From the NCBI GenBank assembly GCA_001725415.1, contig MEGH01000005.1, positions 135,218-199,217 on the forward strand: a stretch of DNA of 64,000 nt, read 5' to 3'. Source of the stretch: Pseudonocardia sp. SCN 73-27. GTDB taxonomy: Bacteria; Actinomycetota; Actinomycetes; Mycobacteriales; Pseudonocardiaceae. Under the pieces are notes generated by a model that worked only from the letters and a program-made list of their open reading frames with translations, made no database searches and was not told the origin of the DNA. A program made the translations under genes and the position numbers. Shown here one piece after another: positions 56,854 to 64,000 of this stretch. Position 1 is the stretch's first letter. Every line of letters begins with the position of its first letter.

Positions 56854-57891
56854 CTACTTGTGGCCCGGCGCGACCACGAACTTCGACACGTCGACCGACC
56901 CGGCGGGGACCCCGCCGGCCACGAGCAGCGCGATCTGGTCCTGCAGCGCGTCGATCGGGACTGCGAGACCGGGCCGGGTCTCGGTGTAGATGGTGTCGTC
57001 GAGGTAGCCGGCGAGCGACTCCGCCATGGCGGTGTCCCCACCGGTGACCGTCTCGGCGATGTGGCCGATGACGGCGGGGCGGTTCGCCGGGTCCCGGATG
57101 AACTCGATCGCCTGCTGCTCCGACGCCACCCAGCGATTGATCACCTCGGGATTGGCCTCGGCGAAGGTCCGGTTCGTCATCATGCCGATGACCGACTTCG
57201 CGAACCGGTCCGGTGCCTCCTCCGCCACGTCCAGGTACAGCGCACCCGCACCGGCCTTGGCTATGATGTCGGCGGCCGGGGCCACGTTGATCAAGGCGTC
57301 GAGAGCGTTTTGCTGGAACTGCGCAATCGCGGCCTGGCTCGTGGACACCGCCACGATGGTCACGTCCTTGTCGGGGTCCAGCCCAGCCTCGCGCAGCAGG
57401 CCCCGCAGCACCCGGTCGGCGCTGCTCCCGATGCCCGGCACCGCGACCGTCCGGCCGCGGAGCGCCTCGATCTTGGACTTCCAGTCACCGGTAGGAGCGG
57501 TGAGGCCGGCGCGGGCGGAGATCTGGAACAGGTTGCGGTTGATCACACTGCCGGCAACGCCGATGGGCTGGCCCTGGGCCGCCGCGGACAGCCCCGAGGC
57601 GACGTCGGCGAGCAGCCCCTGGGCGTCTCCGCTGGCGAGCAGCCGCATGGCCGTCGCACCGTCACCGGGCTTGACGAAGGTGACCTTCAAGCCGTTTCGG
57701 GCGAAGATCCCCTCCTCCTGAGCCACGACGTCCGAGATGTAGAGCAGCGATCCGGGGAACTGCTGCAGGGTCAGCGGCAACGCGCTGTCCGCGTCCTCCG
57801 GGGGCGCCGCGGCGCCCCCGCAAGCGGTCAGCCCGGCCAGGCCGAGGGCGGCCGCGACGGCCACGATCGAACGGGTCAGTCTGCGGGACAC
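56854..57891 (-). CDS. ABC transporter substrate-binding lipoprotein, NMT1/SsuA type
   Basis: A 345-residue binding protein of the nitrate/taurine/sulfonate/thiamine-precursor group. The GTG at 57889-57891 has AAGGAG seven bases upstream. A lipoprotein signal ends at LTACGG. Mature-domain landmarks: SDVVAQEEGIFARNGLKVTFV, VPGIGSSADRVLRGLLREAGLDP and VNVAP-type INVAPAADIIAKAGAG. It is the third gene of the import part of the 17-gene run. Related systems also import phthalate-like and other aromatic acids, so the ligand could be the pathway substrate. Confidence 0.9.
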   Translation of the reverse strand: MSRRLTRSIVAVAAALGLAGLTACGGAAAPPEDADSALPLTLQQFPGSLLYISDVVAQEEGIFARNGLKVTFVKPGDGATAMRLLASGDAQGLLADVASGLSAAAQGQPIGVAGSVINRNLFQISARAGLTAPTGDWKSKIEALRGRTVAVPGIGSSADRVLRGLLREAGLDPDKDVTIVAVSTSQAAIAQFQQNALDALINVAPAADIIAKAGAGALYLDVAEEAPDRFAKSVIGMMTNRTFAEANPEVINRWVASEQQAIEFIRDPANRPAVIGHIAETVTGGDTAMAESLAGYLDDTIYTETRPGLAVPIDALQDQIALLVAGGVPAGSVDVSKFVVAPGHK

Positions 57892-57920
57892 GAGGTCACT
57901 CCTTCGGGAGACGATGCGGA

Positions 57921-58769
57921 TCACGGCGCGACGCCCCAGGACAGCCGTCGCTGCAACTGCCCGACGACCCAGTCCAGGGCGAACGCGAGCAGGGCCAGCA
58001 GGAACAGGATGGCGAACGATCCGGCGATGTCGAACTCGTTGGTCGCCTCGACCAGCCGCAGCCCGAGGCCCTCCGTGGAGGCGACCATCTCGGCGACTAC
58101 CACACCGAGCACTGCGTACACGGAGCCCAGCCGTAGCCCCGCGACGATAGCCGGGCCGGCCGTCGGCAGCTGGAGCAGGCGGAAGCGCTGAAGCCTCGTC
58201 ATGCCGAGAGTCCGAGCGAGAGTGGCCCGGTCCGCGTCGACGCCGTCGACCCCGGCCAGGGTGGTGATCAGCAACAGGAAGTAGACGACGCTGACCGCCA
58301 CGGCGATCTTTGCACCCGACCCGAGCCCGAACCACACGAGGAAGATCGGGGCGAGGGCGGGCCGGGGCAGCGAGTTCGCGAGGGTGACCACGGGCTGCAC
58401 GGCGCGCCGGAACCGAGGCAGCTCGCCGAGGAGGAGCCCGCTCAGCACGCCGGTCGACGCGCCGAGCGCCAGCCCGGCCAATGCGGCGGTCAGGGTCACG
58501 CCCACGTCGATCCAGATGGGACCGCTCAGCTGCCGTACGAGACTCTCGGCCACGCTCACCGGATCGCTGATGAACACCGGGTTCATCCAGTGCAGCGCCC
58601 CCGCGGCGAACCAGAGCAGCAGGAATGCCGTGACGACGCCGAGCCGCATGCCCCACACCGCGATCCGGTCGCGGACCCGGGCCCGGCCGTGCTCCACACG
58701 CAGCCGATCGTGGATCGCTGCCCGATCGGGACGAGTGGAGTCCCTGCTGAGGGTGGCCCGCGCGGTCAC
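57921..58769 (-). CDS. ABC transporter permease, SsuC/TauC type
   Basis: A 282-residue permease with about six membrane helices. The coupling motif is in ATLARTLGMTRLQRFRLLQLPTAGPAIVAGLRLGSVYAV, the EAA-type loop of this family. The GTG at 58767-58769 overlaps the ATPase stop codon (GTGA). The first about 40 residues are polar and cytoplasmic. It forms the membrane part of the importer with the flanking genes. Confidence 0.9.
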   Translation of the reverse strand: MTARATLSRDSTRPDRAAIHDRLRVEHGRARVRDRIAVWGMRLGVVTAFLLLWFAAGALHWMNPVFISDPVSVAESLVRQLSGPIWIDVGVTLTAALAGLALGASTGVLSGLLLGELPRFRRAVQPVVTLANSLPRPALAPIFLVWFGLGSGAKIAVAVSVVYFLLLITTLAGVDGVDADRATLARTLGMTRLQRFRLLQLPTAGPAIVAGLRLGSVYAVLGVVVAEMVASTEGLGLRLVEATNEFDIAGSFAILFLLALLAFALDWVVGQLQRRLSWGVAP

Positions 58770-59632
58770 GACTCGCCTCGGGCGCCGTGCTCGGCCGGAG
58801 CGGCCTCGGCCAGGCGCGCATCGGAGACCTCCGCGCGCAGGGCGGCGCGCAGGTCGTCGTGCAGCGCCTGCCAACCCGGATCCGCCCCGAGCTGCTCGAC
58901 GGTTCGCGGCCGTGGCAGCCCGACCGGGATGTCACGGACCAGCCGTCCGGGACGCGACCCGAGGAGCACCACGCGGTCGCTCAGCGAGATCGCCTCGTCG
59001 AGGTCGTGGGTGACGAACAGGACCGTCGAGCGCAGCTCGTCCCACAGCGCCAGGAACTCGTTCTGGATCAGCAGCCGCGTCTGGGCGTCCAACGCGGCAA
59101 ACGGCTCGTCCATCAGGATGCAGCGAGGCGACAAAGACAACGTGCGCGCGATCGCGATGCGCTGACGCATGCCCTGCGACAACTCGGAGACGTGGGCGTC
59201 GGCGAAGTCGGCGAGGTGGACCCTTTCGAGCCAGTCGAGCGCCAGCTCGCGCCGTTCGGCCCGGCGGACTCCGCGCACCTGCAGCCCCAGCTCCACGTTC
59301 TCGATGGCGGTCCGCCAGGGGTAGAGGGCATCCCGCGCGAGCATGTAGGCCACCTCCCCGGAGGCACCCGAGACACCGCGGCCGTCGAGGGTCACCGAGC
59401 CCTCGGTCGGCCGGGCCAGACCCGCCAGGAGGTTGAGCAGGGTCGTCTTGCCGCAGCCCGAGGGGCCGACGAGCGCGACGAACTCGCCGGGCGCGATGTC
59501 GAGATCGATGTCGACAATGGCGTCCACCACCCGGTCCGCGGTCACGAACGACTGGGACACGCCCTCGAATCGGATCGCCGCCCCGCCGAGCGACGCCGGT
59601 GGACGGGCTGCCGTCGCTGATGCCTGGGACAT
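58766..59632 (-). CDS. ABC transporter ATP-binding protein, SsuB/TauB type
   Basis: A 288-residue ABC ATPase: Walker A GPSGCGKTT, Q-loop region YMLARDALYPWRT, signature LSQGMRQR, Walker B CILMDEPFAALD and the switch His in VTHDLDEA. This MLARDALYPWRT pattern is that of the nitrate/sulfonate importer group. The ATG at 59630-59632 is the first start of the 17-gene leftward run, so its promoter should lie in 59633-59779. Confidence 0.91.
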   Translation of the reverse strand: MSQASATAARPPASLGGAAIRFEGVSQSFVTADRVVDAIVDIDLDIAPGEFVALVGPSGCGKTTLLNLLAGLARPTEGSVTLDGRGVSGASGEVAYMLARDALYPWRTAIENVELGLQVRGVRRAERRELALDWLERVHLADFADAHVSELSQGMRQRIAIARTLSLSPRCILMDEPFAALDAQTRLLIQNEFLALWDELRSTVLFVTHDLDEAISLSDRVVLLGSRPGRLVRDIPVGLPRPRTVEQLGADPGWQALHDDLRAALRAEVSDARLAEAAPAEHGARGES

Positions 59633-59779
59633 GCCGGAGCCTCCAATCGCTCCCACCTCCGACCACCGCGGCGAGAGTGTCCGAAGGCTACGGGCGCGCC
59701 CGGTTCCGAACGTGGTACGGCTTCTGCTCGTATCTCCTCGGTCCTCCTGCAGGGACGAGGCGCGGGGCACTATCCAGTC

Positions 59780-59971
59780 ATGCGAATCTCGGTGAACTAC
59801 GAACTCTGCGAGAGCAACGCGTTGTGCACGGCGGTGGCACCGGACGTCTTCGAGATCCGCGACGACGGCTATCTCCACTTCCTCGACGAGGACCCGCCGG
59901 AGGCGCAGCGCCCCGCGGTTGCCGAAGCGGTGCAGATCTGCCCCCGCGCCGCGATCACTCTCGAGAGCTGA
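59780..59971 (+). CDS. Small single-cluster ferredoxin, probable [3Fe-4S] type
   Basis: A 63-residue ferredoxin with three Cys only: Cys10 and Cys16 in CESNALC and Cys54 in CPRAA. That spacing (C-x5-C ... C-P), with one cluster Cys missing, is typical of the [3Fe-4S] ferredoxins that feed electrons to cytochromes P450 in actinobacteria. No P450 or Rieske gene is present in the window. It is followed after three bases by an SDR gene and diverges from the 17-gene run. Confidence 0.88.
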   Translation: MRISVNYELCESNALCTAVAPDVFEIRDDGYLHFLDEDPPEAQRPAVAEAVQICPRAAITLES

Positions 59972-59974
59972 ACG

Positions 59975-60733
59975 ATGGACACCTCGGGGATCTCGGCAGT
60001 TGTCACGGGCGGCGCCTCCGGGCTGGGTCTGGCGACGGCCCGGAGGCTGGTGACGTCCGGTGCTCGCGTCGTCCTCCTCGACGTGGAGGGATCGGCGGGG
60101 GCGAAGGCCGCAGCCGACATCGGGGCGGTCTTCGTGCCGGGCGACGTGACCACAGAGGCCGGGGTAGGGCCCGCCCTCGATGCCGCAGAAGAGCTCGGTG
60201 CGCTCCGGGCGGTGGTGCACTGTGCCGGCCGCGGCCTCACGATGCGGGTGCTCGACAAAGAGGGGACGGCGTCGTCGCTCGCGGACTACGCGTCGATCGT
60301 CACGCTCAATCTCGTCGGTTCGTTCAACGTCCTCCGGCTCGCTGCCGAGCGGATCGCGGCGACGGAGCCCGTCGAGGGCGAGCGTGGAGCAATCGTGCTG
60401 ACGGCGTCCGTGGCGGCCTGGGAGGGTCAGATCGGACAGATCCCGTACGCGTCGTCGAAGGCCGGGGTCGTCGGCATGACGCTGGTCGCGGCGCGTGACC
60501 TGGCGTCGCGCCAGATCCGGGTCGCCACGATCGCCCCCGGGCTGTTCGACACTCCCCTGCTCGCTCGGCTGTCGGAGGAGGTCCGCGCGTCGCTCGGACG
60601 CTCGGTCCCGCACCCGAGCAGGCTCGGCAGCCCCGACGAGTACGCGGCGCTCGCCCAGCACATCCTCGAGAACCCGATGATCAACGGCGAGACGATCCGG
60701 TTGGACGGTGCCATCCGGATGGCACCCCGCTAG
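59975..60733 (+). CDS. SDR family dehydrogenase, HSD10-like, close paralogue of 7969-8727
   Basis: A 252-residue short-chain dehydrogenase of the same length as the protein at 7969 and very similar along its length, including [16 protein letters not shown], the identical run from [15 protein letters not shown], and [18 protein letters not shown] at the C-terminus. TGGASGLG and YASSK are intact. It follows the ferredoxin gene by three bases. It probably oxidises a 3-hydroxyacyl-CoA. The paralogue pair implies duplication or separate recruitment of one pathway step. Confidence 0.9.
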   Translation: MDTSGISAVVTGGASGLGLATARRLVTSGARVVLLDVEGSAGAKAAADIGAVFVPGDVTTEAGVGPALDAAEELGALRAVVHCAGRGLTMRVLDKEGTASSLADYASIVTLNLVGSFNVLRLAAERIAATEPVEGERGAIVLTASVAAWEGQIGQIPYASSKAGVVGMTLVAARDLASRQIRVATIAPGLFDTPLLARLSEEVRASLGRSVPHPSRLGSPDEYAALAQHILENPMINGETIRLDGAIRMAPR

Positions 60734-60742
60734 CTCCGACGA

Positions 60743-61351
60743 TCAGGTGTAGGCGCGGAGAAAGGCGTCCACACCGTCCACCAGCATCGCGTCGAGCTCG
60801 GCGTCCGGAGCGGCTGGGTCCAGCGTGTCCATCGCCAGCAGGAGCGTCAGCGCTGTGAAGTGTTCGACGACACGGTGGGGGTCCGCGGGTGCCAGCGCGC
60901 CGTCGGCCATGAACCGGGCGAACCGATGCACGACCAGCTCTTTCGTCGTCGTCCCGGTCTCCCCCCGGCTGCGGGGGAACCGGGGCCACACGCCGCCGAG
61001 CCGACGGAGCGCGGTGTCGGAGGAGGAGAAGGCACCCGCGGCCACCCGCCTGACGAACGCCAGCAACCCGGCGCGCAGGTCGCACCCGTCGGGCAGCTCC
61101 TCCTCGATCGCCGTCTCGACGGTGGCGAAGAAGTCGGCCGAGACCCGGCTCACGACCTCCGCGTAGACGAGCTCCTTATCGCCGAAGTGGTCGTACACGG
61201 TCCGCTTCGAGACCTTCGCACCCGCGGCGATCGCCTCGATGCTCGTCCGCTCGTAACCGTCCGCCAGAAAGAGTTGCTGCGCCGCGTCGAGCATCGCCGC
61301 GCGCTTCTTCGCCGAGCGCCTTCCCCCGTCCGACTGCACCACAGCGCCCAC
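60743..61351 (-). CDS. TetR/AcrR family transcriptional regulator
   Basis: A 202-residue repressor paralogous to the TetR at 42465: helix-turn-helix [20 protein letters not shown] and [20 protein letters not shown], then [23 protein letters not shown]. It ends nine bases from the convergent SDR stop and starts 21 bases from a perfect palindrome shared with the divergent XRE gene. Autorepression and control of the XRE gene are likely. The nearly identical recognition helix ([11 protein letters not shown] versus [11 protein letters not shown]) predicts related operators for the two TetR proteins. Confidence 0.9.
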   Translation of the reverse strand: MGAVVQSDGGRRSAKKRAAMLDAAQQLFLADGYERTSIEAIAAGAKVSKRTVYDHFGDKELVYAEVVSRVSADFFATVETAIEEELPDGCDLRAGLLAFVRRVAAGAFSSSDTALRRLGGVWPRFPRSRGETGTTTKELVVHRFARFMADGALAPADPHRVVEHFTALTLLLAMDTLDPAAPDAELDAMLVDGVDAFLRAYT

Positions 61352-61372
61352 CCTTGCCTGTTCCGGTGATTT

Positions 61373-61397
61373 ACTACACTACCTCGTGTAGTGTAGT
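61373..61397. promoter_or_regulatory. Palindrome (operator) between TetR and XRE genes
   Basis: Ten-base arms, ACTACACTAC (61373-61382) and GTAGTGTAGT (61388-61397), are perfect inverted repeats around five bases. The site sits in the 88-base gap between two divergent regulator genes. It is a strong candidate operator for the adjacent TetR protein; the half-site word ACACTAC recurs before the paralogous TetR gene. Confidence 0.75.
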
Positions 61398-61439
61398 TTG
61401 CGCCATGAGCACCGCTGCTCGAGAAGGAGGGAGCGCGCC

Positions 61440-62435
61440 ATGCCATCCTTGGCGACCACCACCGACATCCCGAACCGTCCGGGCACGCGCAGCCAACCGA
61501 CGGGTGCCCCCGTGTCCGATGCCCCTCGCACGTCCTCACTCGCCGCGGCCGCGTGGCATCCCACGGGCGGGATGCCCGAGTATTCGAGTCGGGCGCACGC
61601 GGCCGAGGAGCACGCCAGACGGGAAGAGCTCGCCGCCTTCCTCCGCGCCCGGCGGGAGTCGCTCCAACCCGAGGATCTCGGCATCCCGAGGCGCGGCCGG
61701 CGAAGGGTCAAAGGCCTGCGCCGACACGAGGTCGCCGACACGGCCTGCGTGAGCGTCACCTGGTACACGTGGCTCGAGCAGGGCCGGGACATCCGCACGA
61801 CCCCGCAGGTCATCGAGGCCCTCGCCCGGGCTCTGCAGCTCGACGACGACGGTCACCGCTACCTGCGCCGTCTCGCCGGCGTCGCGCCCCGCAACCTCGA
61901 CACCGCCTGCCGCCCGATCGCCGACGAAGGCCTTTCGGCCCTCGTCGACACCCTCCTCCCCCATCCGGCCCATCTGATGGAGCCGGTCACGGATCTCGTG
62001 GGGTGGAACCGGGCCTACAGCAGCTTGTTCGTCGATCCCGCAACCCTCGAGCCGCACCAGCGCAACGGTTTGTGGATCCAGGTGATGCATCCCCAGCTGC
62101 GCCGGCGCCTGGACGACTGGGAGGGCGAGACCGAGTTCGCGATTGCGCGGTTCCGCGCCGAGGCCTCCAAGTACCCGGGCGACCACCGGTTCGGGCAGGT
62201 GATCAACGGCCTGAAGGGTGGGAGCGAACTGTTCCGACGAGTCTGGGAACGGCATGAGGTCCAGGGCTTCGCCGCCCGGGTCGAGACCGTCACCCATCCG
62301 GAGGTCGGCCCCGTCCGCGCCCGGTTGGTCCAGCTCCGACCCCTCGATCATCCCCGGTTGCTGCTGATGGTCCACATGCTGGCGGACGAAGAATCACGCG
62401 AGCGGATGAACGAGCTGCTCGCCGACCGGATCTGA
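61440..62435 (+). CDS. XRE family regulator with MmyB-like ligand-binding domain
   Basis: A 331-residue regulator. After a disordered N-terminus, residues about 60-125 form the helix-turn-helix (ELAAFLRARRESLQPEDLGI, GLRRHEVADTACVSVTWYTWLEQGRDI). The rest is a MmyB-type PAS-like domain (PVTDLVGWNRAYSSLFVDP, RRRLDDWEGETEFAIARFRAEA), which in relatives binds fatty-acid-like ligands. The usual family has RReEVA-x-LAGVS; here DTACVS. I start at the ATG at 61440 because GGAGGG lies ahead of it. It probably senses a pathway acid or acyl compound. Confidence 0.87.
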   Translation: MPSLATTTDIPNRPGTRSQPTGAPVSDAPRTSSLAAAAWHPTGGMPEYSSRAHAAEEHARREELAAFLRARRESLQPEDLGIPRRGRRRVKGLRRHEVADTACVSVTWYTWLEQGRDIRTTPQVIEALARALQLDDDGHRYLRRLAGVAPRNLDTACRPIADEGLSALVDTLLPHPAHLMEPVTDLVGWNRAYSSLFVDPATLEPHQRNGLWIQVMHPQLRRRLDDWEGETEFAIARFRAEASKYPGDHRFGQVINGLKGGSELFRRVWERHEVQGFAARVETVTHPEVGPVRARLVQLRPLDHPRLLLMVHMLADEESRERMNELLADRI

Positions 62436-62444
62436 GATCGCGGT

Positions 62445-62464
62445 GGTACTGGCTGTACCAGCAG
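62445..62464 (+). promoter_or_regulatory. Putative operator: GGTAC-N6-TACCAGCAG
   Basis: The site reads GGTACTGGCTGTACCAGCAG. TGGTAC (62444-62449) and GTACCA (62455-62460) are perfect inverted repeats. It lies ten bases after the XRE stop and about 100 before the decayed SnoaL-like gene. It shares both halves of the motif with 22356-22375. Confidence 0.55.
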
Positions 62465-62561
62465 CCACTCACCGATTGTCGGCCGCCGACCTCACCGTCT
62501 ACTACTGGGCATCTCGCCGGTCCACGGCGATGACGGCGGACAGCGGCGAGGTGATCACTTG

Positions 62562-63097
62562 ATGACAGCATCCGACCCGGCCAGGGCTCGGGCTCGGGCC
62601 ACCCGCCCGACCAGCGACGCGCTGCGGCGGTTGCTCGACGAAGCGGCGGTCGTCGACGTCATGGTCAGGTACTGCCGTGGCATCGACCTCCTCGACCTCG
62701 ACGAGTACACCTCCTGCTTCGCCGAGACCCTTTCGGTCGCGTTCCCGGCCCGGAACGGCGAAGTGCGCACAATGTGACGCGAGGAGTGGGTCAGCTTCTG
62801 CAGGCGCCTGGTCGTCGGCTTCGACTCCACCCAGCACACCCTGACGAACCACCATGTCGAGCTACGGGGTGACGACGAGGCATCGTGCCTGTCGTACCTG
62901 CGCGCAATGCACTACCTCGCCGATCCGGAGCTGGACTCGTACGTCGCCGGTGGGCACTACCTCCACGACCCCGGCGGACCGTGGACGGGTGGAAGATCGT
63001 CCACTGGCGGTTCGTCACGACATGGGAACGCGGTGATCCCGGAGCATTCAGGACCGCTCTGGCCCGTACGCCACGCCAGGGTTCGGGGCTGTCGTGA
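62562..63097 (+). pseudogene. SnoaL/NTF2-like protein gene with nonsense and frameshift mutations
   Basis: From the ATG at 62562 the frame matches SnoaL-like proteins (LLDEAAVVDVMVRYCRGIDL, DEYTSCFAETL) until a TGA at 62775-62777. Similarity continues directly after it (REEWVSFCRRLVVGFDSTQH, LSYLRAMHYLADPELDSYVA), and near 62965-62970 shifts frame to RRTVDGWKIVHWRFVTTWER, ending at 63097. Two lesions (likely TCA to TGA, and one lost base) indicate a true pseudogene rather than a single sequencing error. The intact product would be about 178 residues, perhaps an isomerase, cyclase or dehydratase. Confidence 0.75.
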
Positions 63098-63994
63098 GGT
63101 TCGGGATCCACCTCCTGCAGGCCGGCCCGCGGCTCGCGGTCCAGGGCGCGATCGAGATGGCGGTCCGCATCGAGGAGCTCGGCTATCACTCGGCGTGGCT
63201 CTTCGACCACCTGATCTCCCCCGTCGACGTGTCGTCCTCCTGTCCCAGGGCCTCCGACGGCGACTACGCGATGGAGGCAACCTCCCCCTGTCTCGAGGCG
63301 GTGACCCTGCTGGCTGCACTGGCGGCCCGCACGGAACGCATTCGACTCGGCACGCGCGTTCTCGTGCCACTACTCCGCCATCCCGTCGTCCTGGCCAAGG
63401 AGCTGGCGACGATCGACGCCATAGCCGGCGGCCGGCTCGTCCTGGGCGTCGGTACAGGATGGATGCGGGAGGAGTTCGACGCCGTCGACGTTCCGATGGA
63501 CCGACGGCTCGCCCGCCTCGACGAGCACATCGGCCAGATGCAGCAGGCATGGCGACACGATGTCTCGCGCTTCGACGGGACCTTCTACAGCCACGCGCTG
63601 GCCGGCTTCCACCCGCAGCCACCGCAACCGGGCAACACGATCCCGGTGCTCATCGGCGGGATCCGGGACGCCGCCCTCCGACGGGTGGCGCGCTATGGCG
63701 GCGGGTGGGCCGTATTCACCCCACCGACCGGGAGCAGCGACAGCCACGATCCGCTGGCGCCGGAGGTCCTGCGGGAACGGCTCGACGTCCTGCGCCGGTT
63801 CTGCGACGAGGAGGGCCGGGACTTCGCCGAGCTGGTGATCCGTCACCAGCGGACGCCTGTCGAGCGACCCGCGGACCTACGAGGCGCACGCCCGGCTCGG
63901 CGTCACCGACTGTGCACTCGTCAGCTTCGCACCCCCCGAAGCGATCCTCGAGCGCGCCACGATGTTCGCCGAGACCGTCGGCACAGACCTGTAG
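63094..63994 (+). pseudogene. LLM class F420/flavin-dependent oxidoreductase gene, frameshifted near the 3' end
   Basis: A GTG at 63094 overlaps the SnoaL-like stop (GTGA) and opens VRFGIHLLQAGPRLAVQGAI, with SAWLFDHLISP, RHPVVLAKELATIDAI and LVLGVGTGWMREEFDAVDVP, so it is an LLM-family enzyme. Around 63837-63842 the family-like reading moves to another frame (VTSGRLSSDPRTYEAHARLG ... MFAETVGTDL) and stops with TAG at 63992-63994. Removing one base there gives 299 residues, a normal length. It may be an indel error or a real C-terminal lesion; it would be the only frameshift in the gene. Confidence 0.75.
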
Positions 63995-64000
63995 GACCGG

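Overview
The window is very GC-rich DNA with strong third-position GC bias, many GTG starts and ATGA/GTGA stop-start overlaps. The gene families point to an actinobacterium, most likely of the Pseudonocardia/Mycobacteriales type: a carboxylic acid reductase, SCP-x/Ltp-type thiolases with a DUF35 partner, LLM-class flavin/F420 oxidoreductases, a MmyB-like XRE regulator and many acyl-CoA dehydrogenases. The genus call is inference. Almost every gene belongs to import, CoA activation or beta-oxidation-like breakdown of an unidentified carboxylic (probably alicyclic or branched) substrate. I found no CRISPR array, complete RNA gene, integrase, transposase or phage module.

Layout. 0.1-4.5 kb: a Liv-type ABC importer read leftward (LivG, LivF, LivH, LivM, binding protein), then the start of a zinc alcohol dehydrogenase. 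4.7-11.6 kb: two acyl-CoA dehydrogenases (one frameshifted) diverge from a thiolase/SDR/enoyl-CoA hydratase operon, and a further frameshifted dehydrogenase diverges from an SDR. 11.6-14.6 kb: an SRPBCC protein, an apparent deletion scar joining half a metallo-beta-lactamase gene to half a LysR gene, and an NtaA-type monooxygenase. 15.4-15.6 kb: the 3' half of a tRNA with its terminator, probably the edge of an integrated island extending right. 15.8-22.2 kb: a leftward operon (amidohydrolase, hydratase, paired dehydrogenases, thiolase, decayed CoA-transferase). 22.5-26.3 kb: two more amidohydrolases and a dehydrogenase. 26.6-31.8 kb: carboxylic acid reductase, SDR and hydratase. 31.8-39.5 kb: a nitronate-monooxygenase-like enzyme, a binding protein and a second Liv importer whose two permeases and one ATPase are fused into a single 913-residue protein, then LivF and a class III CoA-transferase. 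39.6-43.1 kb: an MFS transporter, a second CoA-transferase and a TetR regulator.

43.1-59.6 kb is a run of 17 leftward genes with gaps of at most about 110 bases. In order of transcription it encodes an SsuABC-like importer, a carboxymuconolactone-decarboxylase-like protein, DoxX, a dehydrogenase, a bicupin-like unknown, an Ltp-type thiolase-like protein lacking the usual cysteine with its DUF35 partner, an enolase-superfamily enzyme, a hydratase, a fourth amidohydrolase, an LLM oxidoreductase, a dehydrogenase, a hydratase, a CoA ligase and an SCP-x-type thiolase. This could be a complete uptake-activation-degradation route. 59.8-64 kb: a small ferredoxin, a close SDR paralogue, a TetR paralogue with a near-perfect 25-bp palindrome in front, an XRE regulator, and two decayed genes (SnoaL-like and LLM).

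The most notable new signal is a 20-bp motif, G(G/T)(T/C)AC-N6-TACCAGCA(T/G), seen by eye in four intergenic regions (22.4, 26.4, 34.3 and 62.4 kb). Two of these are divergent promoters that carry one copy on each strand inside a roughly 80% identical block, suggesting one regulator for the reductase, amidohydrolase and fused-transporter units. Several genes carry single-base frameshifts, so either the region is decaying or the assembly has indel errors.
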